From assembly GCA_030418545.1 (NCBI GenBank), contig QAIB01000008.1:149668-213667 (forward strand): DNA of 64,000 nucleotides, given 5' to 3'. Shown here piece by piece: positions 50,046 to 59,170 of this stretch. The translations under genes were made by a program, and so were the position numbers. The first letter of the stretch is position 1, and every line of letters begins with the position of its first letter. The notes under the pieces are model-generated. The model worked only from the letters and a program-made list of their open reading frames with translations, was not told the origin of the DNA and did no database searches. This DNA comes from Xenophilus aerolatus (GTDB taxonomy: Bacteria; Pseudomonadota; Gammaproteobacteria; Burkholderiales; Burkholderiaceae_C).

Positions 50046-50348
50046 GGGGTCCAACGTTGGCGCCGGCGGTGTGCGATGGCGAGCGCCGAGCATCGTCGCC
50101 GCCGGCGAGGCGCGTCATTTCGAAGCGGTATCGGCGTGTTTCGCATTGTTGCGGCCCGCGCATCTCCGCGCTGCCGCTGGGCCATGCGGGGATGTGCTTC
50201 GAAGCGAAAAGCGCCCGCAGCGCCCGCAGGACGGGCGCGAGCAGCTATCGATTCGGTAGCAACGGCTTGCCGTCATAGGCCGTTTGCGGAATGGGCATCG
50301 ATGCGGAATGCGTGAAGGATTTCACGATTCGGGCCAGCCACAGTCACC
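50046..50348. other. Intergenic region with a hairpin repeat
   Basis: 303 bp between the divergent MBL and patatin genes. The only clear structure is the repeat at 50195-50263. No convincing promoter hexamers are visible; the patatin start has no good ribosome site. Confidence 0.6.
50195..50263 (+). repeat. Hairpin repeat, intergenic copy
   Basis: GCGCCCGCAGGACGGGCGC hairpin (50220-50238), three bases, then CAGCTATCGATTCGGTAGCA (50242-50261). Copies with the same plan lie inside coaBC and the DUF455 remnant. Confidence 0.75.
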
Positions 50349-53300
50349 ATGGACGACACGATCGCGCAGATGGTCAGGCAGCGCCGCGAGGCACTGCAGG
50401 GCACCGACGCCGGGCAACGGGCCTGGGGCCTGGCGCTGTCCGGGGGCGGCATCCGCAGCGCGACCTTCTGCCTGGGCCTGCTCAAGGCGTTGGCGCAGCG
50501 CCGGCAGTTGCTCCGGTTCGACCTGATGTCCACCGTCTCCGGCGGTGGCTACATCGGTGCCATGCTTGGGCGCCTGTGCACCCGCGCCGCCCATGGCGAC
50601 GACGTGCGCGCCATCGAGGGGGCCTTGGCCGAAGTCGACAAGGTGCGGCTGGGCTGGTGGCTGCGCGCCAACGGGCGCTACCTCATTCCCGGCGGCATGC
50701 GCGACACGCTCTTCGCCGTCGCTCTCTACCTGCGCAACCTGCTGGGCACGCACATCGAGCTGGCGATCGCCGCCATGCTCACCGGCGCGCTGCTCGCCAC
50801 GGTGAACCTCCTGATGTGGGAGGCGATGGCGGCCACCGTCGACCTGGATGGCGCGCAGGCGGTCGACCCGCTGGTGGTGCAGGTCACCCGCCTGCCCACC
50901 CTCTGGCTCGGCCTCCTTGTGCCCTGGGCGCTGTCGATCGTGCTGGCGCAGGCCTACTGGTCGGTGCGCGACCGGCCCTCGTGGTTCTTCCTTCTCAGGC
51001 AGCTCGCGATGTGGGGCATCGGCGGCACGCTGGCCTGGGTGTTCCGCGACGGGCTGCAGCAGCAGTTCGGCGCACCGCGCTGGCTGGCGCCGCTGTTCGC
51101 GGCCTTCGCAGCGGGCTGGGTGGTGGCGCTGGCCGGCGTCGCGGTGTGCAACCGCAAGGGCGCCAAGGCCGGCGTGCTGCGCAACCGCCTTACCGACTGG
51201 CTGGCGAGCCTGCTGATGCTGGCGCTGGTGCTCGCGCTGCTCGGGCTGCTGGACTGGGCGGCCTGGTGGTTCGCGGCCCATACGCAGAAGACGCGCGCGT
51301 CGTGGGGCGGTGTGCTGCTCGTGGGCGCTGCCGGGCTGCGCGGCGTGCTGCCGCTGCTGCTCAGCGGCAAGCAGGAGGCGCCCGGCATCGGCCGCCAGGC
51401 GGCGATGGCCCTGGCCAGCCTGGTCGGGCTGGTCGTGGCCTTCGTGCTGGCGGCGTGGTGGATCGGCGTGTTCTATGCCGGCGTGCTGCTGCCGGTGTTC
51501 ACGCCGGCCGGGCTGGATTTCGCGCGCGGCTGGGTCTGGCTGGCGATCATCGGTGGCGTGGTGGCGGCCTATGCCTTGCTCACGGGGCGCAACTTCGCGT
51601 TCCTCAACCTCTCGTCGCTGCACATGTTCTACAAGGCGCGCATCGTGCGCGGCTACCTGGGCGCCGCCAATGCCCGTCGGCTGGGTGCCGACCCGCTGGC
51701 CGAACTGTCGACCCAGGACCCGCCCGACGTGCCGGTGGGTGAGGTCGATCCCGGCGACGACATCGCGATGGGCCAGTACGCGCCGCACCGCAGCGGCGGG
51801 CCGGTGCACCTCGTCAACGTCTGCGTCAACCAGACGCACGACCCGCGGCAGCGCCTGTTCAACCGCGACCGCAAGAGCCTGCCGCTGACGGTGGCCCCGC
51901 TGGGCTGGATGCAGGCCGCGGGCACGCCATGGACCCAGGCGCGCGGCGACGGCGCGATGACGCTGGGCGCCTGGGCCGCCATCTCGGGCGCCGCCGTGTC
52001 GGCCGGCCTGGGGCGGCTCACGCGGCGGGGCCTGGCGGCGTTGTCGGTCTTCGCGGGCCTGCGGCTGGGCTACTGGTGGAGCAGCCGCGAGGCCGGCCTC
52101 GCGCAGCGCGGCGCCGGCCGGCGCGCCGGCGGCCTGGTGCGCAAGACGCACTTCATGCTGCTCGAATGCTTCGGCGCCTTTCCCGGCAGCAGCTCGCCGG
52201 ACTGGTACCTCAGCGACGGCGGGCATTTCGAGAACACCGGCGCCTACGCGCTGCTGCAGCAGGAATGCGAGCTCGTCGTCATCGCCGACTGCGGCGCCGA
52301 CCCCGACTACCGCTTCTGCGACATCGAGAACCTGATCCGCCGCGCCCGCATCGACCTGCATGCCGACATCGACTTCCTCAAGCCGATCGCCGGCGCAGGG
52401 CCGGGCATCGACGGGGTGTTCGGTTCGCTGGGCGACCTGGCCTCGCAGAGCAGCCAGGCCTGCCTGGCGCTGGCGGAGGTGCGCTATGCCAGCGGGCGCT
52501 CCGGCCGCCTGGTGCTGGTCAAGCCGAACATGTCGGCCGAGCTGCCGGTCGACCTGGTGAACTTCAAGGCCGCGCACCCGCTCTTCCCGCAGCAGCCGAC
52601 CACCGACCAGTTCTTCGACGAGGCGCAGTGGGAGAGCTACTTCCGCCTGGGGGCCGAGATCGGGCACCGGCTGGAAGGCGCCATGCTCACGCGCGTGGCC
52701 GGCGACCTGCGCGGCCTGTTCGAGTTCGACGACGGCCAGGCCGCGCGGGCCGTGGCGGCGGCGCCCGCTGCCGACGCCCCGGCAGCCGGCGCCAGCGCGG
52801 CAAGCGCCGCGGTCGCCGTCAGCCGGCTGCAGTCGCGCGTGCTCCGGGCCGGTGCCGTGACGGCCTCCCTCGGGCTGGGCACTGCGGCCACCCTGGGCGT
52901 CGCGGCCTGGCAGGGCATCGACACCTGGCGCACCCAGAACGCGGAGAAGCTGCGCGCCGAGAGCCTGGCCTTCAAGGACCTCACCGAGCGCTGGTCGCGC
53001 CTGCGCGTCAACGCACCGCCGGGCGAGGCGCCGGCCTCGCTGGCGGCCGAGCTGCTGCGCACCGGCGACCTGCTGTGCCGCGAGGGCGGCGAGAACTTCA
53101 TGGCCAACTTCCGCCTGTCGGTGCGCATCGTCGACGACGCCAAGGCGGCCTGCCAGCAGGAGCTGGACAACGCCGCGCGTGCAGCAGGCGACGCACCACC
53201 CGCCCGCGTGAGCAGCAGCCCGGCCTGCGCGCGCCTGCTCGATCCGGGCAACGGCATCGACTGCCTGCAGGCCGAGCGTGCGCCGGCGTGCGCGCCGCGC

Positions 53301-53933
53301 TACTGGGCACGCGACTACAGCGGCCTCACGCCGCCGCAGGCCAACTGCAGCGGCTTCGCCTCGGGCGCGAGTTCGATGGTGGCCGCCATCTGGGGCCGGC
53401 TGCGCGCGCCCTTCGAGGTCCGCTTTCGCGACGTGGAGGTGGTGAACGAGGCAGCGCCGACGGGCGATGCCGCGGCCCCGGCCGGTGCCGTGCCCCCGGC
53501 GCGCCCACCGTACCCGACACCGGCCGGCGCAGGCACGCCCGAACAGCCCGCCGCGCCGGCGCCTGCGCCGGCCGTGCTCGTGCCCTCCGACGCCTGCCGC
53601 GGCAGGCTCGTCTACATCCAGGCCTACGGGCCACAGCAGCGCGAAGCTGCGCGCGCCCTGCGCGAGCCCTGGCGGGCACTGGGCGCGACGGTGCCGCCCA
53701 TCGAGGACGTGCTGGCCTCGTCGCGCAACGCCGGCCGTGCGCCCCCGGCCGGCTACGCCCAGCCGACGATCGTGTTCCACGATGCCGCGTCGCAGCCCTG
53801 TGCCCGCCTGCTGGCGGCGCGCGGCGCCTCCGCGGGGACGTGGGCGCTGCGGCCCCTGCCTGCGCGCCTGAAGGCCACGCCCGGCACGCTCGAGGTGTGG
53901 CTGCCGCGCACGGCGGGCTATGCCGTGAACTGA
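50349..53933 (+). CDS. Large membrane patatin-like phospholipase
   Basis: 1,194 residues. The patatin fold is split by membrane helices: the oxyanion loop SGGGIRSA is at residues 31-38 and the nucleophile Ser64 in STVSGGGY. A block with about eight hydrophobic helices (roughly 135-420) follows, and the catalytic Asp is in LSDGGHFENTG near residue 623. The last 400 residues have another hydrophobic segment (about 835-860) and Cys- and Pro-rich, probably extracytoplasmic sequence. Classical patatins are 300-400 residues, so this is a much enlarged form. It would cleave membrane lipids. Convergent with a CorA-like gene. Confidence 0.85.
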   Translation: MDDTIAQMVRQRREALQGTDAGQRAWGLALSGGGIRSATFCLGLLKALAQRRQLLRFDLMSTVSGGGYIGAMLGRLCTRAAHGDDVRAIEGALAEVDKVRLGWWLRANGRYLIPGGMRDTLFAVALYLRNLLGTHIELAIAAMLTGALLATVNLLMWEAMAATVDLDGAQAVDPLVVQVTRLPTLWLGLLVPWALSIVLAQAYWSVRDRPSWFFLLRQLAMWGIGGTLAWVFRDGLQQQFGAPRWLAPLFAAFAAGWVVALAGVAVCNRKGAKAGVLRNRLTDWLASLLMLALVLALLGLLDWAAWWFAAHTQKTRASWGGVLLVGAAGLRGVLPLLLSGKQEAPGIGRQAAMALASLVGLVVAFVLAAWWIGVFYAGVLLPVFTPAGLDFARGWVWLAIIGGVVAAYALLTGRNFAFLNLSSLHMFYKARIVRGYLGAANARRLGADPLAELSTQDPPDVPVGEVDPGDDIAMGQYAPHRSGGPVHLVNVCVNQTHDPRQRLFNRDRKSLPLTVAPLGWMQAAGTPWTQARGDGAMTLGAWAAISGAAVSAGLGRLTRRGLAALSVFAGLRLGYWWSSREAGLAQRGAGRRAGGLVRKTHFMLLECFGAFPGSSSPDWYLSDGGHFENTGAYALLQQECELVVIADCGADPDYRFCDIENLIRRARIDLHADIDFLKPIAGAGPGIDGVFGSLGDLASQSSQACLALAEVRYASGRSGRLVLVKPNMSAELPVDLVNFKAAHPLFPQQPTTDQFFDEAQWESYFRLGAEIGHRLEGAMLTRVAGDLRGLFEFDDGQAARAVAAAPAADAPAAGASAASAAVAVSRLQSRVLRAGAVTASLGLGTAATLGVAAWQGIDTWRTQNAEKLRAESLAFKDLTERWSRLRVNAPPGEAPASLAAELLRTGDLLCREGGENFMANFRLSVRIVDDAKAACQQELDNAARAAGDAPPARVSSSPACARLLDPGNGIDCLQAERAPACAPRYWARDYSGLTPPQANCSGFASGASSMVAAIWGRLRAPFEVRFRDVEVVNEAAPTGDAAAPAGAVPPARPPYPTPAGAGTPEQPAAPAPAPAVLVPSDACRGRLVYIQAYGPQQREAARALREPWRALGATVPPIEDVLASSRNAGRAPPAGYAQPTIVFHDAASQPCARLLAARGASAGTWALRPLPARLKATPGTLEVWLPRTAGYAVN

Positions 53934-53987
53934 GAGCGCGGCAGCAGGCGATGCACGTCGGCCCGCTGCGGCCCGAGGTGCCCCGCC

Positions 53988-55670
53988 TCAGTCGGCGCCG
54001 GCCCGCCAGACGCGAGCCAGTGCCGCGAACTTGCCGCGCCAGGTCAGGCGCTTGTCGGACAGGGCGTCGATGAAGTCCGACAGCCGCTGCGACTTGATGA
54101 GCGTGTAGAAGGTGAGCCAGCTCGTGAGCACGCCCACCACCACGAACCACACGAGCTTGCGCCACAGCGGCGCATCGGCCTCGGCCAGCAGGTTCATGCC
54201 CAGGAAGCCGGTGGTGATGGTGCCGATCAGGCCGAAGAGCGTGACCACCGTGAGGCGCACCACCGTGTTGGCCTGGCGGCGCAGGCTGTCGGCCTCCAGG
54301 TAGGTGTTCATGTCGGCGATGCGTTCCTTCACCTCGGCGTAGAGCGTGTCCGTGTCCAGGTGGCGCGCGCACAGGTGCGAGAGAGCGCGCACATGCGCCT
54401 GCTCCGAGATCTCGTGGAACCAGTAGCGGTGCGTGAAGCGCAGGAAGCGCTCGAAGCTGGCGCGGATCGCGCGCTTGAAGCGCTTGACGCTCTGCACGTC
54501 GTGGATGTGCAGGCGCTGCAGCGCTTCCACCAGCTGCGCCGAGAACATCAGCAGCGAGGCCTTCTGGAAGTGCGCGATCAGGAACAGCATGAAATGCTGG
54601 TGCCGGAACTGCGCCAGCACGCCGCGGTCGCGGCAGCAGAAGAAGTCGGACTGCGCGTCGCCCACGACGATGAGCGCATGCCCGTTGCACAGGTAGCGGG
54701 TGTGGGGCGCGGCGCCGCCCTCGGACCAGAAGCGGTCGTAGCAGTAGCGCTGCTCGAAGTCGCTCACATGCTGTTCGGCGTAGGGCAGGGCGCCTTCGCC
54801 CTCGCCGGCACCCGTGACCAGGCCCAGGCGCACGAAGTCCGCACGCGCGAGGCGGCGCGGATCGTCCACCGCCAGGTAGGCCATGACCGGCATGCGGTAG
54901 TACTCGATCTGCCGGTAGCGCAGCGTGCCTGGCTCGCCGGAATGGTCGGCGACCAGCGGCTGCATCACGTGGGCCCAGTGGCTGGCGACGCGCGGTGCGC
55001 GGTGCTCGGCCACGTGCGAGAGGAAGGCGTCGCGTTGCTGGGCATCGGAGCACGCCAGCGCCCGGCCCTGCGCGTCGAGCCACTCGACGCTGTGCATGCA
55101 GTGCAGCGCCGAGCCGTCGGGCCCCCAGCCGGCCGGGTAGGCGCGGCCGAAGCGGTAGAGCTGCTCCTGTGCCTGCGGCAGGCTCAGCTCGTCGGCACCG
55201 ACCTCGACGTTGAGGATCACCACGTCGACGTCGTAGAAGAAGTACAGGTCGATGTGCACCACCTGCAGCGTCAGCGGCGCGTCGCCCGCCCGCGCCACCA
55301 CGCGCAGGGCCGCGATGTCGTGGCGGCGGAAGACGCGCATGGGCGAATCGCCGTCGTGGTCGGCTCGGCCCGCCGAGCGGCCCTCGCCATACAGGAAGCG
55401 CTGCACGTAGGGCAGGAAGCTCACGAACTCGTTGTAGTGGCGCTCGTGGAAGCGGCTGGCGTCGCCGGTGTATTCGTCGACCACCTCCTGCCAGGGCGAG
55501 CCGGCGCCCATGGCGCGCAACTGCTGCCAGGGCGTGTGCCGCGCATCGGCCGCGTCGCCCGCGGGCCGCATCAGCCGCACCGGCCACAGCAGTGCCTGGC
55601 GCAGGTGCCGGACCGTGGGAGGCGCATGCGGCGCCGCGGTGGGATCGGGAGCGATGCGCAGGTCTTCCAT
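53988..55670 (-). CDS. CorA-like membrane protein with GMN motif
   Basis: 560 residues. The last 90 residues contain two membrane helices separated by a short loop; the first ends TTGFLGMNLL, with the Gly-Met-Asn signature of CorA/MIT metal channels at about 491-493. Before it is a long helical region (about 400-470) like the CorA stalk. The N-terminal 350 residues are a large soluble domain with no motif I recognise (VVHIDLYFFYDVDVVILNVE). Divalent cation transport is plausible but the family is divergent. 54 bp from the convergent patatin gene. Confidence 0.78.
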   Translation of the reverse strand: MEDLRIAPDPTAAPHAPPTVRHLRQALLWPVRLMRPAGDAADARHTPWQQLRAMGAGSPWQEVVDEYTGDASRFHERHYNEFVSFLPYVQRFLYGEGRSAGRADHDGDSPMRVFRRHDIAALRVVARAGDAPLTLQVVHIDLYFFYDVDVVILNVEVGADELSLPQAQEQLYRFGRAYPAGWGPDGSALHCMHSVEWLDAQGRALACSDAQQRDAFLSHVAEHRAPRVASHWAHVMQPLVADHSGEPGTLRYRQIEYYRMPVMAYLAVDDPRRLARADFVRLGLVTGAGEGEGALPYAEQHVSDFEQRYCYDRFWSEGGAAPHTRYLCNGHALIVVGDAQSDFFCCRDRGVLAQFRHQHFMLFLIAHFQKASLLMFSAQLVEALQRLHIHDVQSVKRFKRAIRASFERFLRFTHRYWFHEISEQAHVRALSHLCARHLDTDTLYAEVKERIADMNTYLEADSLRRQANTVVRLTVVTLFGLIGTITTGFLGMNLLAEADAPLWRKLVWFVVVGVLTSWLTFYTLIKSQRLSDFIDALSDKRLTWRGKFAALARVWRAGAD

Positions 55671-55737
55671 GGCCGTTTTTCTCGGAGTGGACGTGTGACG
55701 GTGCGCGGCAGTGTAGGACCGTCGCCGCGGTCCTCGG

Positions 55738-56520
55738 CTACAGCGTGGGCACCGTGCCGCCGTCGATCCGGACCTCCGTCCCGGCGATCGAGGCGGACCT
55801 CGGCGACGCCAGGAAGACGATCAGGTCGGCCACCTCCTGCGGGCTCGCGGGCCGGCCCGTCGGAATGCCGCCCAGCCAGTCCATGACGATCTTCTTGCCG
55901 CCTTCGTAGTCCGTGCCGGCCTCGTCGGCCATCCGCTGCGCGAACGCCACCGACGCCTCGGTCTCGATCCAGCCCGGTGCCACGCTCAGCACGCGCACGC
56001 CTTTCGGTGTCACCTCCCGCGCCAGCGATTTGCTGTAGGTCGTGAGGGCACCCTTGGCCGCGGCATAGGCGGTGGTGGATTCGTGCAGCGGCAACACGCG
56101 CTGGATGGAACTGACGTGGATGATCACCCCCGAGCCCTGCGCCAGCATCGCGGGCAGCAGCGCGCGGTCCAGGCGCACGGCCGGCATCAGGTTCAGGTTC
56201 AGCTCCGCGAACCAGTGCTCGTCGCTGATCGCGGCGAAGCCGCCGACGGGAGTCTTCGAGCCGCCGAGCACGTTGACGAGGATGTCGGCGCCGCCCCATG
56301 CCTGCTGGATGGTCTGGGCGAAGTGATGCGCGCCTTCCGCCGTCGACAGATCGGCCGCCACATAGGTGACGCCGTCGAAGGGCTGCGACGGCATGCTGCG
56401 GGCGGAGGTCGCCACCCGCGCGCCGGCGTCATTCAGGGCCTTCACGACGGCGGCGCCGAGTCCCATCGTGCCGCCGGTGACCACGGCCCGCAGGCCATCG
56501 AGTCGAAGGTCGAAGCTCAT
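55738..56520 (-). CDS. Short-chain dehydrogenase/reductase
   Basis: 260 residues from ATG 56520. NAD(P)-binding TGGTMGLGAA near residue 15, catalytic Ser in HVSS and the Tyr-x-x-x-Lys in AYAAAKGAL; C-terminal AGTEVRIDGGT. Classical SDR oxidoreductase, substrate unknown. Divergent from a LysR-type regulator gene, which probably controls it. Confidence 0.93.
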   Translation of the reverse strand: MSFDLRLDGLRAVVTGGTMGLGAAVVKALNDAGARVATSARSMPSQPFDGVTYVAADLSTAEGAHHFAQTIQQAWGGADILVNVLGGSKTPVGGFAAISDEHWFAELNLNLMPAVRLDRALLPAMLAQGSGVIIHVSSIQRVLPLHESTTAYAAAKGALTTYSKSLAREVTPKGVRVLSVAPGWIETEASVAFAQRMADEAGTDYEGGKKIVMDWLGGIPTGRPASPQEVADLIVFLASPRSASIAGTEVRIDGGTVPTL

Positions 56521-56681
56521 GCCATGGCCTCCAGCGGTGTGAAGCAACGTGCCAGGGCGCGAGGTGGGTGCTCGGCCGCGGGGTACGCGGCGATCGGCTC
56601 GGGAAGGGTCAGGGGAATCATGCGTCGGCTCCTTGAGGTGAGTGAGGCCCCGAGGATGCGCGCCGCCGTGAATGAAGTGAA

Positions 56682-56699
56682 TATCCTAGAATCGAGATA
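56682..56699. promoter_or_regulatory. Dyad between SDR and LysR genes (possible regulator site)
   Basis: TATC, ten bases, GATA, in the 202-bp divergent region and 24 bp before the LysR start. LysR-type proteins usually bind interrupted dyads of this size near their own promoter. Confidence 0.4.
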
Positions 56700-56722
56700 G
56701 GCTGTTTAGAGAAACATACATA

Positions 56723-57634
56723 GTGCGCGGGTCCGACTTCGCCGAGCTGAAAGCCTTCGTGGCCGTCGTCGAGCGTCGCAGCTTCGCGCGCGCCGCCGAA
56801 CACCTGGGCGTGTCGCCCTCTGCGCTCAGCCAGACCATCCGGCAGCTCGAGAGACGTCTCGGCGCCCGCCTTCTCAACCGCACCACGCGAAGCGTCGCGC
56901 CGTCGGCCAGCGGCGAGCAGCTGTACGCGCGCATCGCGCCCCTGTTCCGGGAGATGGATGCCGCCGTGGCGCAAGCCAGCGAAGCCACCGGCCAGATGAG
57001 CGGCACGCTGCGCATCAACACGCTCGGCATCGCAGCGAGGACCCTCATCGCGCCCCGCCTGTCGCGCTTTCATCGCGCCCACCCCGACGTGGTGCTCGAC
57101 ATCGTGGTCGACGACGCGCTGGCCGACATCGTCACCGGCCGCTTCGACGCGGGCATCCGCGTGGGCGGGCAGCTCGAGAAGGACATGGTGGCCGTCCGCC
57201 TCACGCCGGACCTCGACATGGTGGCCGTCGCGTCGCCGGACTACCTCGCGCGTTGCGGCACGCCCCGCTCGCCGGCCGACCTGCACCGGCATGCCTGCAT
57301 CAACTGGCGGCTGCAGATGGACGGGCGGCGCTACCGCTGGGAGTTCAGCAAGCGCGGGCGCCGCCTGGAGGTGGCGGTGGACGGCCCGGTCGTCACCAAC
57401 CATGCCGACATCGGCATCGCTGCCGCGCTCCAGGGCCTGGGCATCGCCTACCACTTCGAGCGCGATGGCGTGGCGCAGCACCTGGCCGAGGGGCGCCTGG
57501 TGCAGGTGCTGGCCGACTGGTCGATCTCGCGGCCCGGGCTCTTTCTCTACTACCCGAGCAGGCAGCATCGGCCCGCGCTGCTCGGCGCCTTCATCGACTG
57601 CCTGCTGGACCGGGCACCTTTCGGTCCGCTCTGA
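56723..57634 (+). CDS. LysR-type transcriptional regulator
   Basis: 303 residues from GTG 56723. N-terminal winged helix-turn-helix (FVAVVERRSFARAAEHLGVS, then PSALSQTIRQLERRLGARL) and an effector-binding domain starting near residue 90. Subgroup resembles regulators that act on neighbouring oxidoreductases. Divergent from the SDR gene, as for most LysR targets. Confidence 0.95.
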   Translation: MRGSDFAELKAFVAVVERRSFARAAEHLGVSPSALSQTIRQLERRLGARLLNRTTRSVAPSASGEQLYARIAPLFREMDAAVAQASEATGQMSGTLRINTLGIAARTLIAPRLSRFHRAHPDVVLDIVVDDALADIVTGRFDAGIRVGGQLEKDMVAVRLTPDLDMVAVASPDYLARCGTPRSPADLHRHACINWRLQMDGRRYRWEFSKRGRRLEVAVDGPVVTNHADIGIAAALQGLGIAYHFERDGVAQHLAEGRLVQVLADWSISRPGLFLYYPSRQHRPALLGAFIDCLLDRAPFGPL

Positions 57635-57709
57635 ACGGCCGGGCTGTAGCCCAGTTCCGATGTCACGGGGCCCAAGGCGGACCCTAGGTAAAACCCTGAT
57701 CGACGTTGC

Positions 57710-57723
57710 TGAAACCGGTTTCA
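57710..57723. promoter_or_regulatory. LacI-type operator candidate before the ABC operon
   Basis: TGAAACCGGTTTCA, a perfect 14-bp palindrome with the central CG pair typical of LacI-family operators. A -10-like TAGAAT follows at 57725-57730, so a bound repressor would block the promoter of the operon starting at 57770. Confidence 0.62.
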
Positions 57724-57769
57724 TAGAATCGCGCCATCGGAGACAAACGCGCCACCGGCGCTTGCTTCA

Positions 57770-58441
57770 GTGAACTACCAGTTCCAGTTCGACGCCGTGT
57801 TCGCGGCCTGGCCACTGCTGCTCAAGGGCACGTGGATCACCATCCAGCTGTCGCTCACCGCCACCCTCATCGGGCTCGCGGTGGCGGTGCTGTGCGCCTG
57901 GGGCAAGACGTCCGGCCCCGCCTGGCTGCGCTTCATCGTCAATGCGTACATCGAGGTGATCCGCAACACGCCCTTCCTGGTGCAGCTGTTCTTCTTTTTC
58001 TTCGCGCTGCCGGCCATCGGGCTGCGCTGGTCGCCCTACACGGCCGCGCTCACGGCCATGGTGGTGAACCTCGGCGCCTACGCCACCGAGATCATCCGCG
58101 CCGGCATCGAGTCCATTCCCAAGGGCCAGATCGAGGCGGGCCGCGCGCTCAACCTCAAGGGCCACGAGATCTTCCGCTTCGTCATCATCAAGCCGGCGCT
58201 CAAGGCCATCTACCCGGCGCTCACCAGCCAGTTCATCCTGCTGATGCTGAGCTCGGCCGTGGTCTCGGTCATCTCGGCCGACGACCTGACCTCGGTGGCC
58301 GCCAACCTGCAGTCGCAGACCTTCCGCAGCTTCGAGATCTACATCGTCGTGGCGGGCATCTACCTGGCGCTGGCGCTGGCCTTCTCGGGCCTGTTCAAGC
58401 TGATCTACCAGCGCCTGCTGAACTACCCGGACCGCCGGTAA
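57770..58441 (+). CDS. ABC importer permease 1 (polar amino acid type)
   Basis: 223 residues from GTG 57770, five membrane helices. Family pattern: LLLKGTWITIQLSLTATLIG at the start and the EAA loop EIIRAGIESIPKGQIEAGRA that contacts the ATPase. HisM/GlnP type. First gene of a seven-gene run on the + strand. Confidence 0.92.
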   Translation: MNYQFQFDAVFAAWPLLLKGTWITIQLSLTATLIGLAVAVLCAWGKTSGPAWLRFIVNAYIEVIRNTPFLVQLFFFFFALPAIGLRWSPYTAALTAMVVNLGAYATEIIRAGIESIPKGQIEAGRALNLKGHEIFRFVIIKPALKAIYPALTSQFILLMLSSAVVSVISADDLTSVAANLQSQTFRSFEIYIVVAGIYLALALAFSGLFKLIYQRLLNYPDRR

Positions 58442-58459
58442 GTACCGAAGGACACCACC

Positions 58460-59113
58460 ATGCGCACCTTCGGCTTTCCCGAATTCCTCTTCATCCTCGA
58501 GGCCGCCAAGTGGACCCTGGCGCTCTCGGCCATCGCCTTCGTCGGCGGCGCCATCCTCGGCCTGGTCATCGCGCTCATGCGCGTGTCCGACAACGCGGTG
58601 GCGCGCGGCGTGTCGCGCACCTTCATCCAGATCTTCCAGGGCACACCGCTGCTGCTGCAGCTCTTTTTGATCTTCTTCGGCGCGCCGGTTCTGGGCCTGG
58701 ACATCAACCCCTGGGTCGCGGCCGGCGTGGCGCTGGTGCTCAACAGCGCGGCCTTCCTGGCCGAGATCTGGCGCGGCTGCATCGAGGCGATCCCGCGCGG
58801 TCAGTGGGAGGCCGCCGAGGCGCTCAACCTCGGGTATGTCGACCGCATGCGCGACGTGGTGCTGCCGCAGGCCTTCAAGATCGCGCTGCCGCCCACCGTG
58901 GGCTATCTGGTGCAGATCATCAAGGGCACCTCGCTCGCCGCCATCATCGGCTTCACCGAAGTCACGCGCGCGGGCCAGATCATCAACAACGCCACCTTCC
59001 AGCCGCTGCCGGTGTTCACCACGGTGGCCGCCATCTACTTCGTCATCTGCTGGCCGCTGTCGCTGCTGGCGGCGCGCATGGAGCGCAAGCGCGCCCGTGC
59101 GCTGGCGCGCTGA
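58460..59113 (+). CDS. ABC importer permease 2 (polar amino acid type)
   Basis: 217 residues, 18 bp after permease 1. Same family, with TFIQIFQGTPLLLQLFLIFF and the EAA loop EIWRGCIEAIPRGQWEAAEA. Together the two form a heterodimeric pore. Good spacing and the same strand indicate one operon. Confidence 0.92.
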   Translation: MRTFGFPEFLFILEAAKWTLALSAIAFVGGAILGLVIALMRVSDNAVARGVSRTFIQIFQGTPLLLQLFLIFFGAPVLGLDINPWVAAGVALVLNSAAFLAEIWRGCIEAIPRGQWEAAEALNLGYVDRMRDVVLPQAFKIALPPTVGYLVQIIKGTSLAAIIGFTEVTRAGQIINNATFQPLPVFTTVAAIYFVICWPLSLLAARMERKRARALAR

Positions 59114-59170
59114 AACCCTGCTTTCCGTTTTTCTTTTTCTTCGTCCGTTCCTCACTCCAAGGAGACCCGC

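Noticed and set aside
50322..53780. A 1,152-codon minus-strand open frame opposite the patatin gene
   Set aside because: Shadow frame with Arg/Ala/Gln-rich nonsense composition; the + strand frame carries the full patatin motifs.
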